A stretch of DNA of 64,000 nt from Enchytraeus crypticus (GCA_905160935.1 CAJHZI010000563.1:1004001-1068000), one strand, 5' to 3'. Numbered from the stretch's first letter, positions 42,126 to 55,153 are shown. The notes: generated by a model from the letters alone, not told the origin. Numbers and translations are program-made.

Positions 42126-44900
42126 TGATTATAATTGAGAGAAGGAAAATCTAGAAATTTTTACTTTTAAATATGATTGCTCTTCTTCTAAGTTCTATTA
42201 ATTAAACCCTCTTTTGAATAAATAATTACCCATATACATGCTTTATACTAGTAAAAGTAGCAGCATTTTAACAGTGCATATTATGCAGTATAGTAATTAA
42301 ATCGGTGCCAAAATAGTTAGTGATAAATCGTGATTTGTAAAGTAGACGCAAGTATTTTTTCTATTGACTTCTGTGCAGAATTAGTTCTAATATTGGTTTC
42401 CGCGGTAGAGTCGATGCAATAGCTTCCCTAGCAGCCTTGTACTGAAACGGGCGCTAAACTAATCGCTATATAACAAAAATACCATGAATTCGAATATTTC
42501 ACTCTTTTCTCTGCCTCATAAAGAACAGAAACAGACGTTGAATAAGCAATCATGGAGTGACACACTATGCGTGAATTCGGTATTTATTGGTGAGGCGTTG
42601 TGTGAAAGAAACCGCTGATTTGTGAAGGCGAGCGCAACAGTTGTTCGGTTGTTGTTATCTGTCTTGCGCGTTTTAATAAATTACTTTCTTCTCATTGACC
42701 CCGAATTTTCATTCTACCACCCCACCAGAGCGCATGGGGGGAGAGGTAAAGAAACGCTGTTTCTCTGAATCAATGATGCATCTTTTTCGCACTGAAATAT
42801 ATCATCCCCTCCTTATTTGCTGTTTTTATGATTTAATAAATGAAAATTGGCCTATAAGGGGTCTAACCTAGAACCTTAAATGTAACACTGTTCAACCCGA
42901 AGTGGCAATCAAATTACAACTCCTTTAAAATGTTATCCTTAATTAATGATGACGTAGAACACTCTGCTTCTGACATCATCTTTGAACAAAAAATGAGTAA
43001 GTTAAATATTTTAACATGCTGTTATTGAGAAGTACATATAAGATTGGCTAGAGTTTGTGTCACGGACCAAGCAACTAAAACAGCATTTTAATTCTCAATT
43101 TATATTGATGTTTTATAATATTCAGTTTAAGTTTAGCGATAATTTTCTGATAAACAATTTGCTATATTTAAATGTCTATTTTTAACTTAATACTGTTACG
43201 CTAATAATCCAAAAAACAGAGAGAAACTTTTATGACTTTCTTAACAGAAATCAAATTTCTACGTTCTTTCGCTATGTATTTCAGCCTGGTTTTTGATGGC
43301 TGGTGCTACAGCTATAATAATAAATATGTTACGTTTAGCGAATGGCGTTCTATTATGAGGCATCAAGCCTAAGATAGATATCTATTTTTCTAACACTCTT
43401 TGTGTATATATTTTGAATTACAGTTCTTCTATAGCCTCTTTGACTTATTTATGCAACTAAAGGCCATTTGTAAAGCTAGGCACTATTTCTGTGTAACTAT
43501 AAGCACGATATGGCAGTATTGGCAAGTAGGGGTGTAAATATTTTTTGATGAAGGGCCTGTTAGTTGGTCTGGTGAGAAAAAGGGTAGTAATTGGTAACGA
43601 TAGATGGGACGAATTCCTTATAATGTTTTACCTAAAAGGAATTTTCTATTTGAAGCCTTAACCTCTCTTATAGGCTAAAGAAGAGGTCTATGATCCAAAT
43701 TAAAGATGTATAATCTAAAATGTAAAAAATATATATAAAATATATGCATATTAAATTAATTCATCAAATATTTTATTTTTATTTTTATTTTTTTCAACCA
43801 ATCAACCATCAGCTAATAAATTGGAAGTATAATTAAATTTACAATTCAATCAATCAACGAGTCAGTCAATTAAGTAAATAATAATGATTAATTGATTATG
43901 CATTGAATTTTGTCAATTCCAAATCGAGCTATTTCATTACATCTTCATTACATCAATCAACATGTTATCGAATCAAGATATTACTTACTACATCAATCAA
44001 TAATTAACTACTTTAAATAATTAATAATTAACTACTTTAAAACTTAAAAAATACTTTATATATAACTAACATTATAAATATTTAAAAAACTTCTGACTTC
44101 TATACAATTTTACCTTTCTTTTTCTAGTGAAGAAGTGTAATCTGATAGGTGAAAGTTGTTTCTAAAGATTTCATTGTTGAGAATATAGATAAACTATAGA
44201 ATGAACTAACATTAAACTGCGTAAGAGTCGATTGAGTAATAAGTGAGGAATACAATGGTAAACTACCGTATAAATTTTCTAAAGCTTAGACCAAACGAAG
44301 GTTTTTTAGACGTGATTTCTTTATAATTGGATCAAATCTTTGTTAGACAGAGCCTGACTTCTTACAGATCCTGAGATTAGACTGTGAGTAGGAATATGTG
44401 TCTTGGATCTGCAATGTTGAACACTAGAGCGAGAGAGAAGAGATATATAAGCTGAGTAATGACGGCGAAAGATAATGGTTAAGTAGACTAAAGAACTGGG
44501 CTAGTACTGGCATGTTTATATCTCACGTTGGCCCTGCCGACAGCCACGGCAGTATGGAAGTGAGTAGCAGTTGTGGAAAATGTGGAAAAGCAAGTGCAAG
44601 CAATGAGGTGGATGTCTATTAGGAGGAAGTCGCGTATCAGGAACTACGATGACTGAATGAATGGATAGATGGGCGTATACAGTTCATGTGGAAGGATGGA
44701 TATACATGAGGGTAAGTGCAGAGTAGTACTCTGATTGACTATATTGAGCGAGGAAATATCAGCTCACAGACTGACATACTTGCTTTTTGCAAGCAGGTTA
44801 ATGGCTGAATTGGAACATATAAGTGTGCACATTACATGCTAATAATAAAGTAATAAATATGAATAAATAAAATGAATATAATAATAAATAATCATATAAC
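42126..44900. other. Intronic DNA without recognised genes; possible regulatory patch at 42590-42850
   Basis: 42590-42740 is GC-richer (GGCGAGCGCAACAGTTGTTC, TCTTGCGCGTTTTAATAAAT, CCACCCCACCAGAGCGCATG) than its surroundings and contains no long open frame. AATCAATCA-type low complexity occurs at 43800-44040. No exon or repeat family was recognised in the rest. Confidence 0.35.
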
Positions 44901-46590
44901 AAAATAATAAAATGAATTAGAGAATTTCTGAATGCAGATATTATTATAGGCATATGACATACACATACACGTATGTCATTATTAATGTGTTGTATTAATA
45001 TCGTGTTATTGTTAGAGTTGCATTATTGAAGCAGAAAATAACGTAATAAACACTTACTACAAATATTTATCTGCCTACAATAGATAGATAAAGAAACAGA
45101 AACAGACAGACTGACAGAAGAACAGAAAAGGGAGACACATAGCAGAAGAGATAAGAAGAAACTGTTTACATTCTGATAACAGAAACAGCTGAATTCGTCA
45201 GCAGCGACTGACTGGACGTTGAGCTGTTTGATTGGCTGACCGAGTCCACAGCCTACAGCAGCGCTATCAGGGCCAAGGCTCAAAAATGTTGTGTTGGGGT
45301 TCGCTCAGTACAAAGCCATATATCATTCTGTAGTCTAACTTTTGACTGTCTGACTAGACATGTCGGCTGTGTAAAGTTTACTTCTTAACTCAGCGCGTGA
45401 TCTTATACTTCTATAGACCTGAAAAGTTAAGAAAAAGGAGCTGAAAGGGACTGGGCATGGCAAAACACAAATTTTGCGACCGTTTCGCTGTCTGAGGGTG
45501 GCTTTCACTGCCGCTCTGGTCATCAAAAGTTAGACCAGGCTTTTGCGAAATCATAGCCGGATTAGCAAAAATGTATCACGAAAAGAGTGTAAAAATAGTT
45601 TCTTCAGCTGGAATATGATAGATCTTTAGTCTAATTTTCATGCAGAATGTTTGATGGCAATTACGTGTTAAACGAAAATGGTCATTTTTATAGAGATAAT
45701 TTATAATTGATGTTTTCGCGTTCTATTGCAATTCAGCACAGATTCATTATTGACTTGTCTAGCAGTTGACTCGGCTGCTTTGAACTTAGGCTGACGTGCA
45801 GGACAATTTTATTAGGATAACATGTAGGGCACTTTATTAGGCTATCATGTCGGACAATTAGAGAATAATGTCTGTTATAGATATCATCAAAATTAGCATA
45901 TATTAATTTAGAAATATGTTTTAACATGCTGCTAATATTGATAGGATTGAAATGAACTATGCGATAGCTTAGATCATTCTTAAGAAGTTGTTGTGACTGT
46001 ATTTGACGCCCCTTTCTATTATTGTAGTTTGTGTCATTGGAACACAGCCCGTAAGTTCCTCGTTCCATTTTCAAGGGTACAAAATCAAAAATCAAAGCCT
46101 TCAAAGTCTAGATTAGAAAATATTATATACTATTACGGGATCTGTTTTAAGTATTTTACTTGTTACAATTAAATTATTTTATTCAATATTATTTACATTA
46201 TAAATTAGATTGTTTAGATTATTTTTACATTCTTAGATTGTTTTTACATCACCAGCTGATCTGCCATCCATGATATTTTATAAGTTACATTATCATTAAC
46301 ATCATCATTATGTATTTTGATTGTATATGATCATAGTTGTGTGTGTATGTGTGTGTGATGGATATTGATTCTGTGTGTTAATGACGAATAAAGAAATGAA
46401 TATATTAGCATTTTGCTTTGGACATCTCATACACACCGTTGAGATGTTAGTTGTTGATCCCAACCTGATTTTGTTTATATTAATCTACACTGTAGTTTGA
46501 ATATTGATTGCTCTAGTTTGCACTTTCTCTATTTTAATAATAAAATCAATATACAACTAGTGTGATAGAAGAAATACTGCAGGCAATAGG
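44901..46590. other. Intronic DNA without recognised genes
   Basis: A small inverted repeat ATGACATAC..GTATGTCAT lies at about 44955. A GC-richer patch at 45190-45290 (GTCAGCAGCGACTGACTGGA, CACAGCCTACAGCAGCGCTA) has a frame that shows no domain. A 123-codon minus frame at 45733-46104 is AT-rich without recognisable homology and is not called. Confidence 0.4.
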
Positions 46591-46594
46591 CCTA

Positions 46595-46623
46595 CATGTA
46601 TATATATATATATATATACATAC

Positions 46624-46696
<73 letters not shown>

Positions 46697-46860
46697 TCGA
46701 CACTCATATTTAATAATACATATACTGATGCATGTATGTATCAATGCATGCATGTATTGATATGTGTTTGATACATGCATGCATTAACACATGTATTGCA
46801 TGTATTGTATTACATTTGTTAATACATGTAAGCATTGATACAATTATTAAAAAGAAGTAA
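46595..46860. repeat. (TA)n tract followed by ATGCATGTAT repeats with dyad symmetry
   Basis: TATACATACATACATACA and a long TA run (46595-46692) are followed by TATCAATGCATGCATGTAT and its near reverse complement ATACATGCATGCATTAA (about 46738-46787). More AATACATGTAAGCATTGAT units extend to 46840. Confidence 0.9.
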
Positions 46861-47915
46861 ATGTATTTAAAACACCTACTACGTGTAGTACCATAGAATA
46901 AATGCTTGTTATGCGGTCGGTGTAGAACTGTAGATGTAAGGCAAAGCAAGAATTTAACAAAATGAAATTAGTGACCCTTTTCCATTCGCCGCTGTTCAGC
47001 GTTTCTAATTTTGTGTATTGTCGCATCTCTGACTCTTTGTCTCTCAAATGAGATTACATTACAATGATCACTTCACGACATATGAATTAGTCCTAATGAG
47101 CCTATAAAAGAAGAACTTCGAATTTTTTATTTTTAAGCCAGGAAACTGTCCAACAGGTGCGGTATATTAAATTGTTCATGCGTCAAGCAAAACGAACTAA
47201 AACAAAGCGGTTTCTGTTGGATTTAGCAATTAATTGTAACTAGTTTAATATTTTTGTTTGTCCAATATATTGGCAAATACTTGACAAGCTTTGAAAATAC
47301 TGCCCTGTTATCGGCTGCATAAGTATGTATGCTGTTGGAAGTGTAAGTTTAACGCCTTACGAATCTGTCATTACTTAGCGTTACGATTGCAAACAACATC
47401 AAATGGTTAAATGCCAAAAAACGCGTCAGTTCAGTGCGAAGTCATTTTTCTTCCATTCATTAGGCAATACAGCAAAATGTCTACAGCGACCGTTTTCTTT
47501 TCAAAGTAGCACAATAAAAGATCGCTGTCATACAATTGCTTCGTATATATTTAAAGCCATTGTACACGCGGCAATGCCGCGTGACAGAAATTGAAAGCTG
47601 TTAATAATTTTCTCAATCGTGGCAGAGAGAGTGGTAGGTCTTTGGTAAATGTTCAAATAGGCCTGTAGTGGTATAAAATAAAAAAAATTTGCATTATGCC
47701 ATCCCGACATCATCATTAGATGGCAGAATGGCCGTCAAACTAGCTTTTTAACCCAATATATAATATCTCAGTGATTTGTTAATAGAATGAAATTATTCTG
47801 AAAGAAAGTTGTATGCTTGCTCGGCTACTGCTGTTTATTTATTTACTTTAATGATAGTTCGCAATACTGCAAAATTATTGAAATCCTCAGCATTACACAT
47901 TTTGCATTTTCGTTC
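46861..47915. other. Intronic DNA without recognised features
   Basis: A small perfect hairpin CACGCGGCAATGCCGCGTG (near 47565) is the only structured element noticed. Confidence 0.45.
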
Positions 47916-47917
47916 TG

Positions 47918-47962
47918 TACTCTTCAGTGTACTAATCATTAGTGTACTACATTGAAGAGCGG
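47918..47962. repeat. Imperfect inverted repeat, about 19-base arms
   Basis: CTCTTCAGTGTACTAATCA is answered by AGTGTACTACATTGAAGAG with a few mismatches. It directly precedes a SINE fragment. Confidence 0.5.
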
Positions 47963-48032
47963 TACGTAAAAACATGGGTTTCAGCCCTATATGGGTTCCC
48001 GTGCAAAACAGACGTTAAACTTCGGTTTAATT
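47963..48032 (+). mobile_element. tRNA-derived SINE fragment
   Basis: ACATGGGTTTCAGCCCTATA (box-B-like) is followed by GGGTTCCCGTGCAAAACAGA and CGTTAAACTTCGGTTTAATT. The GACGTTAAA tail is intact, and the CACTGACAT block is lost. Confidence 0.55.
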
Positions 48033-49610
48033 ACGACTTTTCTTGAAGCTTTGTGTCGTAACACGAAAATCAAATGAACGTCGAGTAGTATTAATCCAAA
48101 TTATTAAACAAGATAATCAATTTAAGCTCATTTTTGTATTGTATCTAATGGAGTATTATATCTATTTTATTATTATCTAATATTTGGTAATTTTCCAGCT
48201 AGGATTGCTCTAAATTATCTGAAATACAACACGATTTGTCTAAGTACCTCATGATTTGTCTAAGTGCAACATGATTTGTCTAAGTAGTTGACTTTAAGAA
48301 CTATCTTAGACGCAAATCTACAGTGTGTTTATGGTTAAGCTTGAGAACAACTCAATTAATTGACTCTGAATTTGCGATCAGTTCATCCCGCATCCCAGTG
48401 CAGTGATGCAGTGAGCAGTGAGGCAGATATATTTACAATTTTCATTAATCTCTCCTTATAATATGAAGTATTAAAGTAATTAATTCTTCTTGTTTAATGA
48501 CTTTCTCTATTTGGATCCGTTATCCTGGTTTTCGCTAATGACCGGCCAATAACTCACGGCGCAGATGTCGCTCTATGGTAATCATTTCATTTGCAGTACA
48601 TTACTCGAGATCTTCAGAGATATCTATCAACCTATTCGTTAGCTCTGGCCAGGTTTGCGTTACGTACAGTGGGGCGTAGAGAATGTATATCTGTATTGGT
48701 CATTTTGCTATAAATGGTCAAATGCAATCATATTGGTTTGGCGAAAGCGGATCTCCACAGCACACAGATTGTGAATGTTTTGTAAATGTCAGGATTTGGG
48801 TTCGATATCTTCAAAAATAAGACGAACGAGAAATATTATTTCATTGTTAGTAATACATCTATAAATTGATAATTGCAATTTTTGACGAGTAATGGTTTTA
48901 TTTGCATATAGGGGTCACACTCTACAGTAGTTAAAATCACGGTTCAATATAGGCCTACTCACGTCTATATTAGGTATCATTGTTGTTTAACAAGAGTTTA
49001 GGCTAGCTCAAATTCGTCGAATACTATGGAAAATGTTTATCATTTCGCTAGTTTTTTGCCTATTATATAATTTGCAGTATATTATTCCTTATCTAAGAAA
49101 AATCTTACATGTGTTCATTACAGCAGCTTTTTGTTAGACTTTAGAGTCACAAATCGCAGAATAGATGGGACGGTTTTACTAAAATCTGTGAACAATGTTG
49201 TAAAGTTCTTAACTACTATTTTACAGCTTTGGATTAAAGCTAGTAAAATTTGTGTTTAAAATGACTGGAATAAGAATTACCGTACATTTTTATCGCCTAG
49301 TCTATTTAGCATATTACTGCAGAATATACTAGAATATCGTCATAATATATGGCATATCATAGCATAATGTACCCTTATTTCATCTTACTATATGATATCA
49401 TAATATTCTATAAGAGTATCTTATATGACATTATATCAGTATGTATGCATATTAAAATTAAATAATAATAATAACATAGGCCTAGCATAATAAAATCATC
49501 CTAGGCCTATATGTCGTATTGTATCATAGGCCTGTAGTAGGTATAATTGTAAACTCATAGTGTCATTGAATTTTTGAACTGTTACCATTAGCATGAGCTA
49601 TTAGCATTAG
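48033..49610. other. Intronic DNA without recognised features
   Basis: GTACCTCATGATTTGTCTAA and related units (48235-48290) repeat about three times. TAATATATGGCATATCATAG-type AT-rich dyads lie at 49330-49450. No exon was recognised. Confidence 0.45.
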
Positions 49611-49617
49611 CACGCCC

Positions 49618-49725
49618 TCTGAGCTATTACCTAGCACACTTGCTTGATAAGCCATATTCCTAGAATTTGATTCCAGTCCATATATTTCCCGACAGTGTGC
49701 TTATGATGTGGAAACAGACAAGAAA
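49618..49725 (+). mobile_element. tRNA-derived SINE
   Basis: Head TTACCTAGCACACTTGCTTG, box-B-like TAGAATTTGATTCCAGTC (49661-49678), TTTCCCGACAGTGTGCTTAT, then GATGTGGAAACAGACAAG. The GGAAACAGAC tail agrees with the family. Confidence 0.6.
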
Positions 49726-50850
49726 TATTTGTCATCTACTCGTGGAAGACTAATGATCGTGAAATTATTGTAAATGAGTCAACTATCTTGCTCGATTATG
49801 AGCGCATTATGACCAGTGTAATACATCGCAAGAAAAAGTCAATGAAAACAAGTCATTTTTAAGATAGTTTATCGAATACTAGTTAACATCATAATCTATT
49901 TTCTGTTCTTTGTTCTAAAACAAGTGCATGGCTTGTGATTTAATGTAATTATTAATTTAAATCTTTGATCAATCGAAACGTCCGTAACGCGGTCGTTAAA
50001 TTATTGCGTTACGTGATCAGTAAATTCTTATGTAGCGAGAACGAACAATTTTTTCACGAGATAAGGATTATATAATGCTGATTAAATCAGATATTTCTCA
50101 GCTATTTATTAGATTGATAGAGAACATTTCTAACGGTTCCTGGCAGTAATATGCTACATATAACTTATCGCCCACTTGCATGCGTGCATATTTCTATTTC
50201 ACCTTTTGATAGCGTTATAATTTCTGTGTGAAACATTTATTGTTCTGCTCTCAATTAGTGCACATATGACTTAAAAAATAACCGTAGAGCAATGATTTTC
50301 ATATGCCGTTTTTGGCGTCGTCTTAGTTGCAGTTAATCGTACTCATATAACAACGATGACGTGTATATTGTAGACAACACATGAGATCAACGTCCTGATC
50401 TACAGCTGATGATGATGTTGAGGTCTAGTCCTATTTTCGCTATGGGTGTGGCCACAATCATTGCTGGAAAATTATTGCCTTAATAGAATATATAGACGAG
50501 CTAAATTTTAATGAAAGAGAAATCATCATCATTATCATCATCATCCTCCATTAAATCCCAGTTTAACCAGGGTCGGGATACGAATAGACGAAAGAGAAAT
50601 AAATAAAAATAATTAAGAATAAAATAAAAGTAACAAATGCAAGTATACATCTCTCTTTAGCAGTTCTTTGTAGCTAGTTAGGGAGACTCTGTCTGCTTGT
50701 CTAGTGCTCACTTCAGCTGCTGATCCAAGACATGTATTTTTATCCACTATCTTTTTTCGCGTTTTCTGAAGTGTACACCATTGTTAGGTTTTTCTCATCA
50801 TTGAGGCACCACCTACATAAATTGCATATTACTGTCAGCATAGTATTCAG
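49726..50850. other. Intronic DNA without recognised features
   Basis: AATCATCATCATTATCATCA low complexity lies near 50520. CCCAGTTTAACCAGGGTCGG at about 50558 resembles the reverse complement of 51582 (CCCTAGTTCAACTGGGATTT) and may be a repeat remnant. Confidence 0.4.
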
Positions 50851-50854
50851 CGTG

Positions 50855-50985
50855 GGATAAACTACTGATGTGGTTTCCGTTGTCTTCTTCTACCCGTTTT
50901 TAGCCGCCACTGAATTTGCGCCAGTGAACGGTTGGTCTATTATATCATCCTAAAAGTGCCCGGAGTGTTTCAAAAGATTTTCTTT
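50855..50985 (+). mobile_element. R3 repeat
   Basis: TACTGATGTGGTTTCCGTTG, TCTTCTTCTACCCGTTTTTA, GCGCCAGTGAACGGTTGGTC and CCTAAAAGTGCCCGGAGTGT. It is the most diverged of the longer copies but keeps block order. Confidence 0.55.
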
Positions 50986-51740
50986 GTTTATGCTTGTTGT
51001 AAACGAAAATGGGATGGAGCACTCGATGATGTGTACAAATACTCGCATATGTCTACATTTCGTGAGATACTTTAACAATAGGAAACAGATATAAGTATAG
51101 ACCATATTGTACCAAGCATGCCTCATTTGAGATTATACTGATGAAGTCAATTCAGAAGTTTAATAATTCTGACTCTGATGATCAAAATGAAGTGTTTAAG
51201 GGTGTGTTTCACAATTATTTGCTTGTCAAACGGGGCATTTAAATCTTTTGCTTAATGCTGTATATCATGACTTTCAAGCAGTTGGTGATCAAAAACTCTC
51301 TGATCAATTCGATATGTTTTTCAATGCTACCATCTAGTCAATTGATCAAAGTGGTAACACATTTATTTGTAATTTTGATTATTAACCAATTTCGTAAAAA
51401 AATACAATTTTTTGCTTTTTATTCGATTATATTTGTATTGAAGAATGGTTATTTTAACCTAACAAGACAAGATCCTAACCAACGGCAGAAAGGGCATTCG
51501 GTTGGTGAGCACCAAGGCTCCAGAAATTGCTACAAAATTTAAACGAATGGAAAACTTTCAAAAGAAGGTCTATTTGTATCCCAACCCTAGTTCAACTGGG
51601 ATTTAAGGGAAGTTGATGATGATGATGGTGATGATCAAGATGATGAGTTATTGTAGCCTAATTAATTATTAATAACTTCATTTCAAAATTTAAGGATTGC
51701 AAAATAACCTTAACTTAAAAATTAATCGCCTCTTCCCAAC
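50986..51740. other. Intronic DNA without recognised features
   Basis: A 95-codon + frame at 51255-51542 shows hydrophobic stretches but no domain. It is AT-rich and probably chance. Confidence 0.4.
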
Positions 51741-51744
51741 ATTA

Positions 51745-51840
51745 ATTCACTCGTGTCAGTGACGCTTCCCTCAATGGATTTGAATTCTGCTCCTATTGAT
51801 CATCTGTCAGAAATCAGATCGATGATACCACTAACTTAAC
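51745..51840 (-). mobile_element. tRNA-derived SINE, minus strand
   Basis: The reverse complement reads GTTAGTGGTATCATCGATCT, ATGATCAATAGGAGCAGAAT, box-B-like GAATTCAAATCCATTG (51773-51788) and AGGGAAGCGTCACTGACACG. TCACTGACA follows at the usual distance. Confidence 0.6.
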
Positions 51841-52283
51841 CCTAATTTTTTAAAGTAATTATTATTGGAATACTCTATTATTATATTTTAGTAATTGAAA
51901 TTCATAATTTTTACTTTTATTAAGCTTTAATTTCTAAAAAGTAATTATTGTAAATTTGCTATTTTTACTTATGTTTTAATTTGTACAATCATTATTGGTG
52001 TATAATTATCGCATACGCTATGCTAAATTTATTATTGTACGGATATTATTGCTATCCTCACAAACTGATTTGCAGAGGTTAGATGAGAGTGACATATCTG
52101 ATTCTTATGTTTGATTGTTTTGCACGCATCTCGTGCGATGGGCGGTTAGCTTTCTCTCATATCTCGCTCTCCACAATCAAATCAACAATAAACTATTCAT
52201 TATCACAAATCACAAAACATCCATCGTCCAGCCAGCTCAGATCTTAATCACAGTCTTTTCTTACTGTCAGTTTCATTCCTCTG
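51841..52283. other. Intronic DNA without recognised features
   Basis: AT-rich, nothing recognised. Confidence 0.5.
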
Positions 52284-52374
52284 TAACATCATCATAACAT
52301 CATCACAACATCATTATAACAGCATCATCATAATAACAGCATCATCATTATAATAGCATCATCATAACATCGTA
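52284..52374. repeat. ATCATCATAACA trinucleotide-type repeat
   Basis: Irregular AACATCATCATAACAGCATC units over about 90 bp. Confidence 0.9.
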
Positions 52375-53495
52375 TATTCCACTCTAATGTCGTTGATGTC
52401 CTTCTTGATTATGAAAGCGGATGTAAAATAATCTTTGCTGAGTTAAATAATCTTTTCAGTTATTGCTCGTTAATGAGCTTTACGCTCTATCATTTGGTGG
52501 GAGTTACCGCTATGATCTGCTATTTATAGTCACTGGATAGTGCTGTAGTATTTAGTTATATAACTATTTAAAACGGTCAATCACTGGTTCTACTGGGGTT
52601 CTAAAAATTTCCTCTAGCCAATATCTCCTCACATCCCGAAGTTTTACCTCTGTCACTTCTGATAATTCTTCACCGAAAGATAAGGCGGCCGAAGTTTCTT
52701 GCGTTTTTCAGAAATGATTCTTAACTGTGACAAAATACTATTCAAAATTGCATTTTTTCAGAAAGACGAATAACAGAATTGATCTACAGGTTTTAATTGA
52801 CACAAGTTTCGGTTGCATATTTTTCACGAACAAGGCTGATAAACATTAACGCAATAAAGTTATAGCCGAATAGTGACATCTGGTGAAAGGATTATAACTT
52901 TGAACTCTTCTATTTTTAGCTCTCCGAGGAGTTATAATTAACTGGATAATTCATTTACGACCGTATTAGATATTATTAGAGTAGTATTTCCGATCTGATG
53001 AATTCTTAAGCACATTGTACTTATTTAAAGATTGTGTTAGATTATTAAGTTCAGAATTGACGGTAAATTGTGATGTTCTCTTATATAATAATATACAATT
53101 ATATACATGTATTACTTGACAGTAAATTAAATTAATATATTTATCGAGCTTGTCTAATTTTAGGATAGCTATATTAAATATGTTTAACGCCATATTTAAC
53201 AGTCTTGAAAATCATTAAAGTATATTTCTGTTACATTTGAATGCAATGAAATGGAAACAATTTGTATGAGATAGATATAGTCAATGGTTATACTTTTCTG
53301 CCTAAATATTTTTCGATCATGCGTAATTATGTTATGTCAAAATTTGCTTCTTTCCTGAGAAATCCTTAACACATCTCTTTCATTCTAATGTCTGTTAAGT
53401 TCCTCTAGCATTGAATTATGAGCACGCATCGATTTTGGGCTTTTCTTCTCTTCAGACAAACATATTCACATTCAGACTTATTCTGACAGCGTAAG
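52375..53495. other. Intronic DNA without recognised features
   Basis: No exon or repeat family was recognised. Confidence 0.5.
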
Positions 53496-53497
53496 AT

Positions 53498-53580
53498 TGC
53501 TTACAGTTGCTCTGTGACTTCAAATACCTCGTGCATCGATCGCTATTAGATGTAGAACTGGACGTTAAATTCCCATTGAA
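53498..53580 (+). mobile_element. SINE remnant
   Basis: GCTCTGTGACTTCAAATACC (box-B-like), TCGTGCATCGATCGCTATTA and GAACTGGACGTTAAATTCCC. The GGACGTTAAATT tail is clear and the remainder is decayed. Confidence 0.45.
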
Positions 53581-53917
53581 ACGCATATTATACGTTTAAA
53601 CCAAATTTTATATCAAATTTAAATCTGGCAATGGAACAGAGCTAGACCCTTCTACCTTATCAAGAAAGTCTTTTGATGACTCTATTAGCTAACATTGAAG
53701 TTTACTTATGTTTTATAGTTAGCTTAACGACACGTATGTATTGCATGCACCAAGGACTGTTAGTAAGATATTATGATTATGGAAGTGCTTGGACTTCAAT
53801 ATTAAGTCCAGCCGTTTCCATACCTGTTATGTTACTGGTTTTAGCTGTTACGCTGTTGCATATCCACTATCTGCGGATGTCGGACTGTGTTGAAGTAAAG
53901 ATGTACATGTAGATTAT

Positions 53918-54165
53918 TACTTATAGTTTACTTTAGTATAACGATGGATGATATTGATATAATGATTACATAGTTTACTTTTATATAACGACATATTATA
54001 CTGATATAGGCACTATTGATTATTTAGTTAAATTTAATATGACGATATGTGATACTAATATAAGTCCTAATAGTTAAGTTTACTTGAATAGTACGATATA
54101 TGGTACTGATATAGGCCTTAATGATTGCTTTAACATAATGAAAGATGATAACGATATGCAGTATG
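53918..54165. repeat. Tandem repeat of about 52 bp, roughly 4.5 copies
   Basis: TAGTTTACTTTAGTATAACG, ATGGATGATATTGATATA and related versions (ATAGTTTACTTTTATATAAC, TTAGTTAAATTTAATATGAC, TTAAGTTTACTTGAATAGTA) follow each other. Each is followed by GATAT..TACTGATATAGGC-like sequence. Copies are diverged. Confidence 0.75.
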
Positions 54166-54515
54166 TTACTATCGGTCTGTATGACATCCTAGGTGCGCAG
54201 CTTATGAGCCATAATCTGTCGCCTGCGCTGAATTTAAAGACGGGTTTCGTCACCACTCCTATTGTTTCGCTCAAATCCGTGACTCCTTTCCTTAAGTAGG
54301 AGTTCGACGAGTGCAAATCTTTGACTTCCGATTTTCCTCTGTGCGGAATTCCCGCGTCGGTCGTAAGTTGTAATTATGGTTGGAGGTACACTGTGCTAAG
54401 CGTGATGGAATCGTTAGCACGGAATGCATGTCTAAGTCATTCGCTAACTGGCACTTGCAGTTTGGCGTATTGCCTTCTATAGTATATTAGTAACTAATAT
54501 TGTTTAAAAATATTG
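54166..54515. other. Intronic DNA without recognised features
   Basis: Balanced base composition. Both strands are open over 54084-54299, but neither translation shows a domain. Confidence 0.4.
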
Positions 54516-54517
54516 TA

Positions 54518-54645
54518 CCGGTTTGTTGGTCGAATGGGTAGCAAGATTTTCCGATAGGCAGGAGGTCTTGGAAGTTAAAATCTCACCGGAAAGTCACTGA
54601 CAGTATGCCTTGTGATGCGATAACAGACGTTAAATTTAGCTCTTT
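54518..54645 (+). mobile_element. tRNA-derived SINE, fairly complete
   Basis: Head GGTTTGTTGGTCGAATGGGT (box-A-like), AGGCAGGAGGTCTTGGAAGT, box-B-like GAAGTTAAAATCTCACC, AAAGTCACTGACAGTATGCC, GATAACAGACGTTAAATTTA, GCTC. It preserves the whole family layout. Confidence 0.7.
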
Positions 54646-55075
54646 AGTTATTAAGAAAGTCTAAATCATAATGGAAATAGGGTATATGAATCAGAATGGA
54701 GTACCGAAAGGGCGAATTTCGGTACCTGTAAAATTTCCTTCTTGCTGTGCTTGTTTTGCATTTGAATCAATTTTCAAAACTACATTAAAATTGTAAAAAT
54801 AGGATAATTCGATAAAAAATAAGAAACAAATAAATTATTGAAGAGGCCCTTGAAGGATAGTAAATGGAATTCAATGTACAGGCATCTATTGCTAACGAGT
54901 GGATTGGTGAATCTACTACAAATGATTGAGTTTAGTGAGTGAGTCATAGCCATTACGGGACCTACTTTTAGACTATACAAATAAATGAATATAAATATGT
55001 AAAAATTAAACTCAGTCTATATCATGCAGGTCTTTGTTTGATTTTTTCATGGACGACAGTGGCACTTGAACCGTT
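54646..55075. other. Intronic DNA without recognised features
   Basis: No signal recognised. Confidence 0.5.
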
Positions 55076-55076
55076 G

Positions 55077-55152
<76 letters not shown>
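55077..55152. repeat. (TA)n microsatellite
   Basis: About 37 uninterrupted TA units, roughly 310 bp upstream of receptor exon 2. The reverse strand reads poly(Ile-Tyr), an artefact. Confidence 0.95.

Positions 55153-55153
<1 letters not shown>

Noticed and set aside
45733-46104. 123-codon minus-strand frame
   Set aside because: No domain or homology recognised. Length is within what AT-rich DNA gives by chance, and its composition does not resemble the receptor exons.
51255-51542. 95-codon frame with hydrophobic stretches, and a similar 79-codon frame at 53673-53912
   Set aside because: No recognisable domain, AT-rich composition, no exon borders that link to other frames.
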